The position numbers and the translations under genes are program-made. From Novosphingobium decolorationis (lineage in GTDB: Bacteria > Pseudomonadota > Alphaproteobacteria > Sphingomonadales > Sphingomonadaceae), in contig NZ_CP054856.1 of NCBI RefSeq assembly GCF_018417475.1, positions 2,821,001 to 2,885,000 on the forward strand: 64,000 nt of DNA, read 5' to 3'. Below are positions 19,266 through 28,353 of the stretch, in pieces (within the stretch, counting starts at the first letter, position 1; every line of letters starts with the position of its first letter). The notes under the pieces are model-generated. The model saw nothing but the letters and a program-made list of their open reading frames with translations. It made no database searches and was not told the origin of the DNA.

Positions 19266-20549
19266 TTAGTGGGCGCTCTTCTCGCGCGCCACCTCGCGCC
19301 AGCCGATGTCGCGGCGGGCAAAGCCGGTCGGAAAGTCGATGGCATCGAGCGCGGCGTAGGCACGCCCTTGCGCCTCGCTGACCGACGTGCCCATGCCGGT
19401 CACGTTGAGCACGCGGCCTCCGCTCGCCACCAGCGTATCGTCCTGGATCGCGGTCCCGGCGTGGAAGACCTTCACATGATCGTTCTCGTTGCCCTCGATA
19501 CCCTTGATCGCGCCGCCCTTTTCGGGGGTGCCGGGATAGCCGCGTGCGGCCATCACGACGGTGAGCGCGGGCTCGTCGGAGAAGCGCGGCGGCGCCACCG
19601 AGCCGAGGCGGTTCTCCGCGCAGGCGTGGAGCAGTTCGACGAGATCGCTCTGCAGGCGCATCATCATCACCTGGCATTCCGGATCGCCGAAGCGGCAGTT
19701 GTACTCGATCAGCTTGGGCCCGGTGCTGGTGAGCATGATGCCCAGGAACAGGACGCCGTTGTAGGGCATGCCCTCGTCGGCCAGCGCGCGCACGGTGGGC
19801 GCGATGATGCGGGTCATCGTCTCGGCGGTGAGCTCGGGGGTGAGCACCTTGGCCGGGCTGTAGGCGCCCATGCCGCCGGTGTTGGGGCCGATGTCGCCAT
19901 CACCCACGCGCTTGTGGTCCTGCGCGCTGGCGAAGGGCACGATGGTCGAACCGTCGGTCAGCGCGAAGAAGCTGGCTTCCTCGCCCTCGAGGTATTCCTC
20001 GATCACCGCTTCTGCGCCCGCTTCTCCAAAGCGGCCCGAGAAGATTTCCATGACCGCCATTTCGGCCTCGGCCTCGGTCATGGCGACGGTCACGCCCTTG
20101 CCCGCGGCCAGGCCATCGGCCTTCACCACCACCGGCGCGCCGAATTCGGCAAGAGCGGCAAGTCCGGCCGATTCACTGGTGACGCGCACGTAGCGGCCGG
20201 TGGGAATGTCGGCCTTGGCGCACAGGTCCTTGGTGAAGCCCTTGGAGCCTTCAAGCTGGGCTGCGGCCTTGTTGGGACCGAACACCGGAACGCCGGCCTC
20301 GCGCAGCGAATCGGCAAGGCCATCGACGAGCGGGGCCTCGGGGCCGATCACGACAAGCCCGATGCGCTTGTCCTCGCAGAAGGCGAGGACGGCGCCGTGG
20401 TCGGTCGCATCCAGCTCCACGCAGGTTGCCTCCTGCGCGATACCCGGATTTCCGGGGGCAGCGTAGAGCGCGTCGCACAGCGGGGATTGCGCCATCTTCC
20501 ATGCCAGCGCATGTTCGCGCCCGCCCGAGCCCAGAAGAAGGATGTTCAT
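19266..20549 (-). CDS. purD: Phosphoribosylamine-glycine ligase
   Basis: 427 residues from the ATG at 20549 ([15 protein letters not shown], the family's nucleotide-binding start). ATP-grasp motifs are seen: [51 protein letters not shown] and [14 protein letters not shown]. It catalyses the second step of purine synthesis. It is divergent from xseA with start codons only a few bases apart, so each promoter must lie in the other's coding region or be shared. Confidence 0.96.
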   Translation of the reverse strand: MNILLLGSGGREHALAWKMAQSPLCDALYAAPGNPGIAQEATCVELDATDHGAVLAFCEDKRIGLVVIGPEAPLVDGLADSLREAGVPVFGPNKAAAQLEGSKGFTKDLCAKADIPTGRYVRVTSESAGLAALAEFGAPVVVKADGLAAGKGVTVAMTEAEAEMAVMEIFSGRFGEAGAEAVIEEYLEGEEASFFALTDGSTIVPFASAQDHKRVGDGDIGPNTGGMGAYSPAKVLTPELTAETMTRIIAPTVRALADEGMPYNGVLFLGIMLTSTGPKLIEYNCRFGDPECQVMMMRLQSDLVELLHACAENRLGSVAPPRFSDEPALTVVMAARGYPGTPEKGGAIKGIEGNENDHVKVFHAGTAIQDDTLVASGGRVLNVTGMGTSVSEAQGRAYAALDAIDFPTGFARRDIGWREVAREKSAH

Positions 20550-20555
20550 AACCCC

Positions 20556-22094
20556 GTGCCTTTCAATCGATCCACTGACGATGACAATACCGAATACGGT
20601 CGCTTGGAGGGGCTGGTAGCGAAGGAGGGCGCAGGGGACAACGCCGCGCCGCTCTCGATCACCGAGATTTCGGCCCGATTGAAGCGCACGGTCGAGGACC
20701 GGTTTGGCTATGTGCGCCTGCGTGGCGAGCTGTCGGGGGTCAAGCGCGCGGCCTCCGGGCACCTCTATTGCGCCTTGAAGGACGACAAGGCGGTGATCGA
20801 CGGGGTGATGTGGCGCGGCAATGCGCAGCGCCTCGCCTTCCGGCCCGAGGACGGGATCGAGGTCGTTGCGGCGGGCAAGCTGACGACCTATCCTGGGCGC
20901 TCCAAGTACCAGATCGTCATCGAATCGATGGAGATCGCGGGCGAGGGCGCGCTGCTCGCGCTCCTGGAAAAGCTGCGCGCGCGGCTCGCCGCGGAAGGTC
21001 TCTTCGCGCCCGAGAGGAAGCGCGCGCTGCCCTTCCTGCCGCGCACCATCGGTGTTGTCACCTCGCCCACGGGCGCGGTCATCCGCGATATCCTCCACCG
21101 TCTGGCCGACCGTTTCCCCAGCGAGGTGCTGGTCTGGCCGGTGCTGGTGCAGGGCGAGGGCGCCGCGCAGCAGGTCGCGAACGCGGTGCGCGGCTTTTCC
21201 GACATCGCGCCCGGCGGTCCGGTGCCGCGCCCCGATCTCGTCATCGTGGCGCGCGGCGGCGGGTCGATCGAGGACCTGTGGAGCTTCAACGAGGAAGTGG
21301 TCGTGCGCGCGGTGGCCGACTGCTCGATCCCTGTCATCTCGGCCGTGGGGCATGAGACCGACACCACCTTGTGCGACTACGCCGCCGACCGGCGCGCGCC
21401 CACGCCCACCGCCGCCGCCGAAATGGCGGTGCCGGTGCGCCGCGAACTGCTGGGCCAATTGGACGAGATGGGCTTTCGCATGCGCCGCTGCGCGCTGCGC
21501 CCGGTGACCCTGGGCCGTGAGCGGCTGGAAGCGCGCGTGCAGCGCCTGCCGAAACCGGACGCAATCCTGGCCATGAAGGCGCAGGCGCTTGACGATCTGA
21601 CCGACCGGCTGCGGCGCGGCCTCAAGGATCGGGCGGGCCGCAAGCGTGAACACCTCGGGGTCGCCGCCGCCAGGCTCTCGCTGCCGCTGCTCCAGCGCCA
21701 GGTGGTCCAGGCGGGCAAGGACCTTGTCGGTACGGGCCTCGAACCGCGCCTCCTGACCCGCCGCTGGGCGCAGGACCGCGACCGGCTGGCACCTTTTGCG
21801 CGTGTGCTGCCCCAGCTCAACCCGCGCCTGCCGCTCGAACGGGGCTATGCGCTGGTGAAGACCGTAGACGGCAAGGCGCTGACCACGCGGGCGAGGGCGG
21901 CGGCCGAAACCGGCCTCGTCCTGGAGTTTCGCGATGGCGAACTGGCGGTCGCGGTGGGCGAGAGCGGCCCCGCACCCGCCCCTTCCAGCTCGGCGCCGAG
22001 CCCCGCTCCGGCCCCGGCGCCCAAGGACAGCTCCAAGCCCGCGCCTGCTCCGCGACCGAAGGCCGAGGAACCGCGACAGGGCGATTTGTTTTGA
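20556..22094 (+). CDS. xseA: Exodeoxyribonuclease VII large subunit
   Basis: 512 residues if the GTG at 20556 is used, 496 from the TTG at 20604; no ATG exists upstream of the conserved part and the choice is open. The OB-fold domain ([20 protein letters not shown]) is followed by the catalytic domain ([57 protein letters not shown]). A Pro/Ala-rich tail of about 45 residues ends the protein. With XseB it degrades single-stranded DNA. Confidence 0.93.
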   Translation: MPFNRSTDDDNTEYGRLEGLVAKEGAGDNAAPLSITEISARLKRTVEDRFGYVRLRGELSGVKRAASGHLYCALKDDKAVIDGVMWRGNAQRLAFRPEDGIEVVAAGKLTTYPGRSKYQIVIESMEIAGEGALLALLEKLRARLAAEGLFAPERKRALPFLPRTIGVVTSPTGAVIRDILHRLADRFPSEVLVWPVLVQGEGAAQQVANAVRGFSDIAPGGPVPRPDLVIVARGGGSIEDLWSFNEEVVVRAVADCSIPVISAVGHETDTTLCDYAADRRAPTPTAAAEMAVPVRRELLGQLDEMGFRMRRCALRPVTLGRERLEARVQRLPKPDAILAMKAQALDDLTDRLRRGLKDRAGRKREHLGVAAARLSLPLLQRQVVQAGKDLVGTGLEPRLLTRRWAQDRDRLAPFARVLPQLNPRLPLERGYALVKTVDGKALTTRARAAAETGLVLEFRDGELAVAVGESGPAPAPSSSAPSPAPAPAPKDSSKPAPAPRPKAEEPRQGDLF

Positions 22095-22121
22095 GGCGGG
22101 GCCTCTGCTAGATCCAGGGTC

Positions 22122-22325
22122 ATGCTAATGTCTTCTGCCGACCGTCCCGCCAAGCTCGCCTACGGGCCCAGCAGCTATCGTATGCTGAGCCCGGGCAACT
22201 ACGTGAATTGCGCCGTGACTGGCGAGCCTATCGCGCTCGAGGAGCTGCGGTACTGGAGCGCGGAGCGGCAGGAAGCCTACGCGAGCGCGGAGATTGCGAC
22301 GCGCCGCATGCTCTCGGACACCTGA
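22122..22325 (+). CDS. DUF2093 domain protein
   Basis: 67 residues. The DUF2093 pattern is clear: [36 protein letters not shown] and the closing [10 protein letters not shown]. Function unknown; the gene commonly follows xseA in related bacteria. It lies 27 bp after xseA and probably shares its transcript. Confidence 0.88.
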   Translation: MLMSSADRPAKLAYGPSSYRMLSPGNYVNCAVTGEPIALEELRYWSAERQEAYASAEIATRRMLSDT

Positions 22326-22341
22326 CCCAGGGAACCATCCC

Positions 22342-23241
22342 ATGACGAAGTTTGCACCCACGTCCCTCCTTGGCCGGCTGGCCTTGGGGGGCGCTCTTGG
22401 CTGCGCGGTTCTCGCCGCGGGCACATTTCTTGCTGCCGAGCGCCCGGCTCACGCGGCCGATGATGCGGCGCGCGGGCAGGGCCTCTCCTTTACCGGCGAA
22501 GTCACGCAAGGGGGCTGGATTCGCGGCGTCGCGCCCAGGGGCACCGTTTCCATGACGCTCGATGGCGAGGATGTCGGCGTGTCGGAAGGGTCGGGTCAGT
22601 GGTTTGCCGCCTTCGACCGCGATGCCCGCGACAGCGCCCGGCTCGTTGCCAAACTGGCCGATGGCTCGGTGGTGGAGCGCACGATCTCGGTCTCGCCGCG
22701 CCAGTGGAACATCGAGCGGGTGAATGTCGCGCGCCGCAAGGGCGGGCCGTCCGAAGCCTTCATGAAGATTCGTCGTCCCGAACTCGCCCAGATCGTGGCC
22801 GCGCGCGCCAAGCGCACCGGCGCGACCGGCTGGACGCAGGACTTCATCTGGCCGGTGAAGGGGCGCATCTCCGGGCGTTTCGGTTCGCAGCGCATCTATC
22901 GCGGGGAGCCGGGCAGCTACCACTCGGGCCTCGACATCGCGACCGGGACGAGCGGCACGCCCTTCGTTGCGCCGGCCGATGGCACGGTGATCCTGGCGGC
23001 CGATTCAAAGCCCTTCTCGCTTGAAGGGCACTTGCTGATGATCGACCATGGAAACGGCCTCAACAGCGCGTTCCTGCACTGCTCGGAAATCGACGTGAAG
23101 GTGGGCGATACGGTGCGCCAGGGCCAGGTGATCGGCAAGATCGGCAGCTCGGGCCGCGCGACCGGGCCGCACCTGCACTGGTCGATCAAGTGGAAGGACG
23201 CGCGCGTCGATCCGATCCTGTTTACAGGGCCGATGGACTGA
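22342..23241 (+). CDS. M23-family peptidase (LysM-less peptidoglycan hydrolase type)
   Basis: 299 residues from the ATG at 22342. A signal peptide (GALGCAVLAAGTFLAAERPAHA) precedes a beta-rich N-terminal domain and a C-terminal peptidase M23 domain. The zinc ligands are seen in SYHSGLDIA (H-x3-D), and the H-x-H motif in GPHLHWSIKW. It should cut peptide cross-links in periplasmic peptidoglycan. Repeat R4 starts 27 bp after the stop. Confidence 0.92.
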   Translation: MTKFAPTSLLGRLALGGALGCAVLAAGTFLAAERPAHAADDAARGQGLSFTGEVTQGGWIRGVAPRGTVSMTLDGEDVGVSEGSGQWFAAFDRDARDSARLVAKLADGSVVERTISVSPRQWNIERVNVARRKGGPSEAFMKIRRPELAQIVAARAKRTGATGWTQDFIWPVKGRISGRFGSQRIYRGEPGSYHSGLDIATGTSGTPFVAPADGTVILAADSKPFSLEGHLLMIDHGNGLNSAFLHCSEIDVKVGDTVRQGQVIGKIGSSGRATGPHLHWSIKWKDARVDPILFTGPMD

Positions 23242-23268
23242 TCGCGCCAGTTCGAAAGAAGGATTGTT

Positions 23269-23381
23269 CAAGGGGCCATCGCCCCTTGACCCCCAAATGG
23301 GCAACCTCACCTCTCTCAGCCGGGATGGCGCGCGGCAGGTGAGCTAGACAGTTTCGGGAGCCCGAGGGCAATGGCCCTCGG
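23269..23381 (+). repeat. Structured 3'-UTR repeat, copy R4
   Basis: In sense with the M23 gene, 27 bp after its stop. The first hairpin is perfect (CATC loop); the second has an intact stem but loop AATG in place of GATG, so loop complementarity is reduced by one base. Purine-rich GAAAGAAGG before and CCTTTCTTCC after are also complementary. Confidence 0.93.
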
Positions 23382-23444
23382 AAATCTCCTTTCTTCCTGC
23401 TTTATATACCCTAACGTGGCGATATCCGTCTTCAAAGAGGACCC

Positions 23445-24461
23445 GTGCGCGCTCGTATTGCTTCGCTGATCCTGCTGGCCGGGCTCCTCGTGCCGATCTG
23501 GGTGCGCTCACCGCAGCTGCCCGAGCCCGAGGGCAACGGCCTTGCGCTGGCGCGTCAGCGCCTGCCCGATCGGGATCGCCTGGCGCGCGATCTTGGTCCC
23601 TTGCGCCTGGAAGGTGCCTGGCAACTGACCGGTGCGAGTGCAGGCGGCTATTCGGCTCTGGTGCCGGTTGACGATGACCAGCTTCTCGCAATCAGCGACG
23701 GGGGCATGTGGCTGCACCTCGACATGCGCACAGGGGCGCCCTTTCGCCATGCCTATGGCAGGCTGGGCCTGGCGGCGCGCAGCAAGGAGAAGGAGGATCG
23801 CGATGTTGAATCGGCATTTCGGGATTCCCGAAGCGGCGCGATCTGGCTCGGAATGGAGGGCGTCAACGCGATCGTGCGGATGAACGCTGCACTGGAGGAG
23901 GAGAACCGGGTGCGATCTGCCTCGATGCGCGCATGGGGTGTAAACTCCGGCCCCGAGGCACTGACGCGGTTGGAGGACGGACGTTTTCTCGTGCTGCGCG
24001 AAACGCCGACGTCGGGGACGGGTGGGCGCTTGCACGAAGCGGTGCTGTTCGAAGGTGATCCGGTCGAGGGTGCGAAAGCCCTGCGGCTGCAATTTGCAGG
24101 GCCGCGCAACTTTTCCGCGGTCGATGCCGCCACGCTGCCCGACGGGCGCGTGCTGGTGCTCATGCGGCGGCTGGTCTGGCCAGCGCCGCTGACCTTTGCG
24201 GGGCGCATCGTCATTGCCGATCCGCGCGACATCGTGCCGGGCAGGACCTGGACCTCGCAGGAGGTCGCGGTGCTGGCCTCGGACATGCCGCTCGACAATT
24301 TCGAGGGAATGGCGGTGCGTAAGGGCGCGCAGGGCCGCGTCGAGATCTGGTTGATCTCGGACGACAATTTCATGCGCCACTGGCAGCGTACGCTTTTGTG
24401 GAAGCTGTCGGTCGATCCCGCACAGCTACCGCGTACGGACGCATCGAAGCGCGTCCGCTGA
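23445..24461 (+). CDS. Esterase-like activity of phytase family protein
   Basis: 338 residues from a GTG at 23445, preceded by AAAGAGG. An N-terminal signal or anchor (IASLILLAGLLVPIWV) leads to a beta-propeller-like domain: GGYSALVPVDDDQLLAISDGG, SGPEALTRLEDGRFLVLRE, LPLDNFEGMAVRK. This matches the phytase-like esterase family (often annotated so, with unclear substrate). Exported; function unproven. Confidence 0.75.
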   Translation: MRARIASLILLAGLLVPIWVRSPQLPEPEGNGLALARQRLPDRDRLARDLGPLRLEGAWQLTGASAGGYSALVPVDDDQLLAISDGGMWLHLDMRTGAPFRHAYGRLGLAARSKEKEDRDVESAFRDSRSGAIWLGMEGVNAIVRMNAALEEENRVRSASMRAWGVNSGPEALTRLEDGRFLVLRETPTSGTGGRLHEAVLFEGDPVEGAKALRLQFAGPRNFSAVDAATLPDGRVLVLMRRLVWPAPLTFAGRIVIADPRDIVPGRTWTSQEVAVLASDMPLDNFEGMAVRKGAQGRVEIWLISDDNFMRHWQRTLLWKLSVDPAQLPRTDASKRVR

Positions 24462-24564
24462 GCGCGGGTTCAGATAGCAAAGGACACGCAAAAAGCGCGC
24501 GGTTCAACCGCACGCCCTTGCGAGAAGCCGAATTGGCCGTTCACCCCTTGCGGGGTGAGGGCAA

Positions 24565-24849
24565 TCAGGCGGCCTGCTGCTTCTTGAGCTCGCGCTTCAC
24601 CTTGAGGGCGCGCGGGCTGAGCTTGCCGTCCGAGGTCTTGAGCAGCCAGTTGTCGAGGCCACCATTGTGCTCGACCGAGCGCAGGCCGTGCGTCGAAACA
24701 CGGAACTTGAAGCTGCGGTCCAGACGTTCCGACATCAGCGTGACGTTCTGGAGGTTGGGCAGGAAGACGCGCTTGGTCTTGTTGTTGGCGTGGCTGACGT
24801 TGCAGCCGACCTGACGGCCCTTGCCGGTCAGTTCGCAGATGCGGGACAT
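24565..24849 (-). CDS. rpmB: 50S ribosomal protein L28
   Basis: 94 residues from the ATG at 24849. [20 protein letters not shown] and [13 protein letters not shown] are the L28 signature. The C-terminal [12 protein letters not shown] is basic as expected. After the stop, a TCACCCC/GGGGTGA hairpin at 24541-24558 is a possible weak terminator without a T run. Confidence 0.96.
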   Translation of the reverse strand: MSRICELTGKGRQVGCNVSHANNKTKRVFLPNLQNVTLMSERLDRSFKFRVSTHGLRSVEHNGGLDNWLLKTSDGKLSPRALKVKRELKKQQAA

Positions 24850-24964
24850 GTTTACTCTCGCTCGAAAAAAACGGTTGCCGTAAGTACGGGAAGGCGCGCC
24901 CTTACTGATTCCCTGTGCAAAGGTCAAGTTGCATGGGCGGATTTCGCAGGCTAGCGCAGGGTAC

Positions 24965-25420
24965 ATGACCCGCTGGCCGCTCCCCCAATACATGGCTCTC
25001 GCCCTCGCGCAAGCCCGCGAAGCCGCCGATTCGGGGGAGGTCCCCATCGGCGCCGTGGTGGTGAAGGATAAAAAGGTGATCGCCACCGGCCGCAACGCCC
25101 CCAGGGCCCGCCACGACCCCACGAGCCACGCCGAAATCGAGGCGATTCGCGAGGCCGCGCGAATCCTCGGCGACGAGCGGCTGACCGGATGCGAGCTGTG
25201 GGTGACCCTTGAACCCTGCGCGATGTGCGCTGGCGCGATCGCCCATGCCCGTATCGCGAGGCTCTACTACGCTGCCAGCGATCCCAAGGGCGGGGCCGTC
25301 GAACACGGGGCGCGCGTCTTCGACCACCCCCAGTGCCTCCATCGTCCGGAGGTCTATTCCGGCATGGGCGAGGCCGAAGCGGCGGATCTCCTGCGCACCT
25401 TCTTTCGCGAGCGGCGTTGA
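24965..25420 (+). CDS. tadA: tRNA(adenine34) deaminase
   Basis: 151 residues from the ATG at 24965. Zinc and catalytic motifs are present: THAE-type [11 protein letters not shown] (His and Glu) and [11 protein letters not shown] (two Cys). It converts A34 to inosine in the wobble position of tRNA-Arg(ACG). It is divergent from rpmB. Repeat R5 starts 32 bp after its stop. Confidence 0.94.
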   Translation: MTRWPLPQYMALALAQAREAADSGEVPIGAVVVKDKKVIATGRNAPRARHDPTSHAEIEAIREAARILGDERLTGCELWVTLEPCAMCAGAIAHARIARLYYAASDPKGGAVEHGARVFDHPQCLHRPEVYSGMGEAEAADLLRTFFRERR

Positions 25421-25452
25421 TCGGGGCCGGGAAGATAGAAAGAAGGACTCTT

Positions 25453-25565
25453 CAAGAGGCCATCGCTCCTTGACCCCGGGATCGGCAACCTCACCACTCT
25501 CAGCCAAGGTGGCGCGCGGGACGTGAGCCAGACAGTTTGGGGAGCCCGAGGGCGATGGCCCTCGG
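25453..25565 (+). repeat. Structured 3'-UTR repeat, copy R5
   Basis: In sense with tadA, 32 bp after its stop, between convergent genes. The first hairpin has two mismatched stem pairs (CAAGAGG against CTCCTTG) but keeps the CATC loop; the second hairpin is perfect with GATG. Confidence 0.9.
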
Positions 25566-25588
25566 AATCACTTTCCTGATTGTCCAGC

Positions 25589-26320
25589 TCAAAGTCCCCG
25601 CCAGATCTTCATCGCGGTATCGTCGCGCGCGCCAAGCCGCCGGGAGTCGCAGGCGCGGGGGCGAAAGTCCGCGCCGTAGCAAAGGCGCACCTCCTGGAGC
25701 CAACCCTTGCGGCTGAGGTGGATGCCGATGGCCTTGCGTGGCCAGTCCTGGTTGCGCGCGAGGAAGGCGTCGCGAACGTCTCCGGCTCTCAGGTCCTCCT
25801 TGCGCGAGAGACGGTCGGCGTCGGGCCAGTGCACCGAGCGCCACAGGATCGCGCTCACGCGGTAGTACTTGGCCGGGTCCTTCGTCATGCAGCTGCCGTG
25901 CTTGGCCCATTCGTGGACCAGCAGCGTGGGCGATGGGGTCATGCACAGGTGTTTGCGCAGCGTTTGCGGGCGGGGCAGGGGCGTTGCCGCGCACCACTGC
26001 GGGGAGGGGCCCCGCGCGGCCTCGGGCCAGAGGCCGTGAAGGATGAAGCCGAAGCGCCCGAAGCGGGTGTCGCACTGCATCGCCTTGGGATTGCCGTGGG
26101 TCTTGCACCAGTCGGGCGACCAGCTGGCCGCCAGCGTGTAGCCCGCGACGGGACGCGGGCGGGCAGGGCCATCGGGGGTGACCGGCCCTGGCGGCGCCAG
26201 TTGGCGCGGCATGCGGCACTGGTAGGCTTGTGCGAGGGCGTGCTGGGGGCCAAGGGGCATCGCCACGAGGACGAGGACGAGGGCGAGGCCGAGCCCGATG
26301 CAGATGCCCGTGCGGGCCAT
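25589..26320 (-). CDS. Ribonuclease T2 family protein (secreted)
   Basis: 243 residues from the ATG at 26320 (MARTGICIGLGLAL). A signal peptide ends near HALAQA. Both catalytic segments are clear: FILHGLWPEA (CAS I) and LLVHEWAKHGSC (CAS II), each with its histidine. The enzyme should cut single-stranded RNA in the periplasm or outside. The start nearly touches the stop of the next minus-strand gene at 26322, so the two are probably cotranscribed. Confidence 0.93.
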   Translation of the reverse strand: MARTGICIGLGLALVLVLVAMPLGPQHALAQAYQCRMPRQLAPPGPVTPDGPARPRPVAGYTLAASWSPDWCKTHGNPKAMQCDTRFGRFGFILHGLWPEAARGPSPQWCAATPLPRPQTLRKHLCMTPSPTLLVHEWAKHGSCMTKDPAKYYRVSAILWRSVHWPDADRLSRKEDLRAGDVRDAFLARNQDWPRKAIGIHLSRKGWLQEVRLCYGADFRPRACDSRRLGARDDTAMKIWRGL

Positions 26321-26321
26321 C

Positions 26322-26729
26322 CTAGCCGAAGATGTCCCGGTGATCGGGGACCTGGCCCCTGGCGTGCACCCAGGTGCGCGCATCGGTGCACAGCAGGAGC
26401 GCCACCGAGGCCAGTTCGAGCGCGAGGTTGGCAAGGCTCAGCGCCAGATGGAGCGTGCCGGGGGCCGTGTACTCTTCCCAGAAGACGATGGTCATCGGCA
26501 GGTCCAGCAGGGAAAGGCCGACATAGAACCACAGCGCGATGGCGTTGGCGCGCCGCGCGATCATGAACCAGAAGCACAGGTAGTAACCGATGGCATACAT
26601 CGCCATCAGCACCATCGGCAGGCTGCCGGGCTCCTGCGCATAGGTCAGCGGCACGGTGGCGAGGGCCGTGAGGCCCTGCACCAGCATCAGGGCGCCGAAG
26701 ATGCGGATCGAGGTCGGCCGGGACGGCAT
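26322..26729 (-). CDS. Small integral membrane protein, unknown
   Basis: 135 residues from the ATG at 26729. Four predicted membrane segments (IFGALMLVQGLTALATVPL; LPMVLMAMYAIGYYLCFWF; IALWFYVGLSLLDLPMTIV; LHLALSLANLALELASVAL) with short loops. No motif recognised. It sits 19 bp after nadC and 1 bp before the RNase T2 gene, so it belongs to that operon. Confidence 0.75.
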   Translation of the reverse strand: MPSRPTSIRIFGALMLVQGLTALATVPLTYAQEPGSLPMVLMAMYAIGYYLCFWFMIARRANAIALWFYVGLSLLDLPMTIVFWEEYTAPGTLHLALSLANLALELASVALLLCTDARTWVHARGQVPDHRDIFG

Positions 26730-26748
26730 CGCGCGCGGTGCTCCCGGC

Positions 26749-27624
26749 TCAGAGCGGGGTGAAGTCGAGCCCGATGTCGGCCGCCGGCGCGCTCTGGGTG
26801 AGGCGCCCGACCGAGACATAGGTGACGCCCGAGGCGGCGATCGCACCGATGGTCGCGAGACTGACGCCGCCCGAGGCCTCGGTGGGGACGCGCCCGGCGA
26901 CGCGGGCCACGGCTTCACGCAGCATGTCGGGCCCCATGTTGTCGAGCAGGAGGTGGTGGGCGCCCGCCTCGATGGCCGGTTCGATCTGTTCGAGGTGGTC
27001 GACCTCGCAGATGATCTGGGCAACGCCCGCTTCGCGCGCGCGCGCCACGGCCGGGCCGACGCCGCCCGCGACAAGGACGTGGTTGTCCTTGATCATGGCC
27101 GCGTCCCACAGGCCCATGCGGTGGTTCTGGGCGCCGCCCATGCGCGTGGCGTACTTCTCGAGGTGCCGCAGGCCCGGAATGGTCTTGCGCGTGTCGAGAA
27201 GGGTCGCGTGGCCCTCCATCGCATCGACGTAGGCACGGGTCATCGTGGCGATGCCGGACAGGTGCTGGACGGTGTTGAGCGCGCTGCGCTCGGCCGTCAG
27301 CATGGCGCGCGCGTTGCCGGTGAGGCGCATGAGGTCGGCGCCTGGCTGGACCTGCGTGCCTTCCGCGACGAGAATCTCGATCTCCATATCGGGATCGAGG
27401 GCGCGGAAGAAGGCCGCGGCCAGCGGCAGGCCTGCCACCGTGATCGCATCGCGCGAATCCATGACGCCCGAGAAGCGCGCGTCGGCATCGATCACGCTTT
27501 CGCTGGTGACGTCGCGTCCGCCTCCGGGAAGTCCTTCGCCCAGGTCCTCGGCGAGGGTGGCGGCAACGAATGTGTCGATGGCGAAGGCCTCGGATGCGAG
27601 GCCGGACAGGGTCGGCTCAGTCAT
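26749..27624 (-). CDS. nadC: Nicotinate-nucleotide pyrophosphorylase (carboxylating)
   Basis: 291 residues from the ATG at 27624. Quinolinate phosphoribosyltransferase motifs: ALNTVQHLSGIAT, LLDTRKTIPGLR, YATRMGGAQNHRMGL, MIKDNHVLVAGG and ASGGVSLATIGAIAASGV. It makes nicotinate mononucleotide from quinolinate in de novo NAD synthesis. No nadA or nadB is nearby. Confidence 0.95.
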   Translation of the reverse strand: MTEPTLSGLASEAFAIDTFVAATLAEDLGEGLPGGGRDVTSESVIDADARFSGVMDSRDAITVAGLPLAAAFFRALDPDMEIEILVAEGTQVQPGADLMRLTGNARAMLTAERSALNTVQHLSGIATMTRAYVDAMEGHATLLDTRKTIPGLRHLEKYATRMGGAQNHRMGLWDAAMIKDNHVLVAGGVGPAVARAREAGVAQIICEVDHLEQIEPAIEAGAHHLLLDNMGPDMLREAVARVAGRVPTEASGGVSLATIGAIAASGVTYVSVGRLTQSAPAADIGLDFTPL

Positions 27625-27706
27625 GTGCGTGTCCTTGCCAAGCGATTGCCCGCCTGTCGAGGAGGCGTTGCATCCCGGATTTGCAAAATACGCAAAAGGA
27701 GCGCAT

Positions 27707-27871
27707 AGGGGCTCCAACACGAGCTCACAGGCCACAAGGCGCTCGTGGCTGCATGACCCAGGACCCACGGCCCGGAGCCCCCCCGCTCCAGGTGCCCGCA
27801 GTCCCCCCGGATCGCTGTTCAGCCCAACCCTGCCGATGCCCGGACGCCCCCCGCGTCTGCCGGGCGTTTTT
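27707..27871 (+). ncRNA. Candidate structured RNA upstream of the DUF4170 gene
   Basis: In the 374-bp gap between nadC and the DUF4170 gene, a GGGGCTCC/GGAGCCCC closing stem (27708-27715 with 27774-27781) encloses a second CACGAGC/GCTCGTG stem, followed 50 nt later by a plus-strand terminator. No ORF fits. This could be an independent small RNA or a leader with an attenuator controlling the gene at 27999. It does not match tRNA, SRP or 6S features I know. Confidence 0.4.
27838..27871 (+). terminator. Terminator-like hairpin in a leader region
   Basis: GCCCGG and ACGC on the left pair with GCGT and CCGGGC on the right, followed by GTTTTT. It lies 127 bp before the DUF4170 start, with no ORF upstream on its strand, so it either ends a small RNA or acts as an attenuator. 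Confidence 0.6.
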
Positions 27872-27998
27872 CGGCTGCCGTTCTGGCCCGCCCCGCTCGT
27901 GCCCGGGATCGGATTCCGTGCGCACCCGCAAGGGAGCGCAAGGTCCTCCCGTTCAACAGCAATGCCGGGTCGCCGGTACACGATATAGGAGCAGTTTC

Positions 27999-28208
27999 AT
28001 GGCCCAGGGCCCCATCAAGCCTTTCCTCATCCAGAAGGACGAGAGCGGCAATTTCCGTCTGACCGTGCGCACCACGCGCTACAACTCGATCGGCTATCCG
28101 ATCGTCTCGTCCAAGCTGCAGGATGAGATCTTCGAGACGCAGTCGGCGGCCAAGGCCTTTGCCCGCAAGAACTTCAACGCCGAAGCCGGCGAGTACGCGA
28201 CCAAGTAA
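27999..28208 (+). CDS. DUF4170 domain protein
   Basis: 69 residues from the ATG at 27999, preceded by an AGGAG site (ATATAGGAGCAG). Sequence KPFLIQKDESGNFRLTVRTT and SAAKAFARKNFNAEAGEYAT fits the small alphaproteobacterial DUF4170 family, of unknown function. A strong terminator follows 70 bp downstream. Confidence 0.85.
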   Translation: MAQGPIKPFLIQKDESGNFRLTVRTTRYNSIGYPIVSSKLQDEIFETQSAAKAFARKNFNAEAGEYATK

Positions 28209-28277
28209 GGTTCCGCAAAACGCCCGGCCGGACACCGGCTACCCCTTGCACCTGAATGGCCGGTGCCTCGTGCGACG

Positions 28278-28327
28278 AAGGGCCCTGCCCGTCCCCTGGA
28301 AAGGGTGACCGGCAGGGCCCTTTTCGT
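28278..28327 (+). terminator. Rho-independent terminator
   Basis: AAGGGCCCTGCC pairs with GGCAGGGCCCTT around a 20-nt loop, followed by TTTTCGTTT. It ends the DUF4170 transcript and, being symmetrical, may also stop the minus-strand LytTR transcript. Confidence 0.85.
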
Positions 28328-28353
28328 TTCGTTTTCCGGCGGTGGTTCGTGGG

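Noticed and set aside
27707..27785. tRNA or SRP RNA in the gap before the DUF4170 gene
   Set aside because: No T-loop GTTCGAATC-like sequence and no SRP GGAAG/AGCAGCC core.
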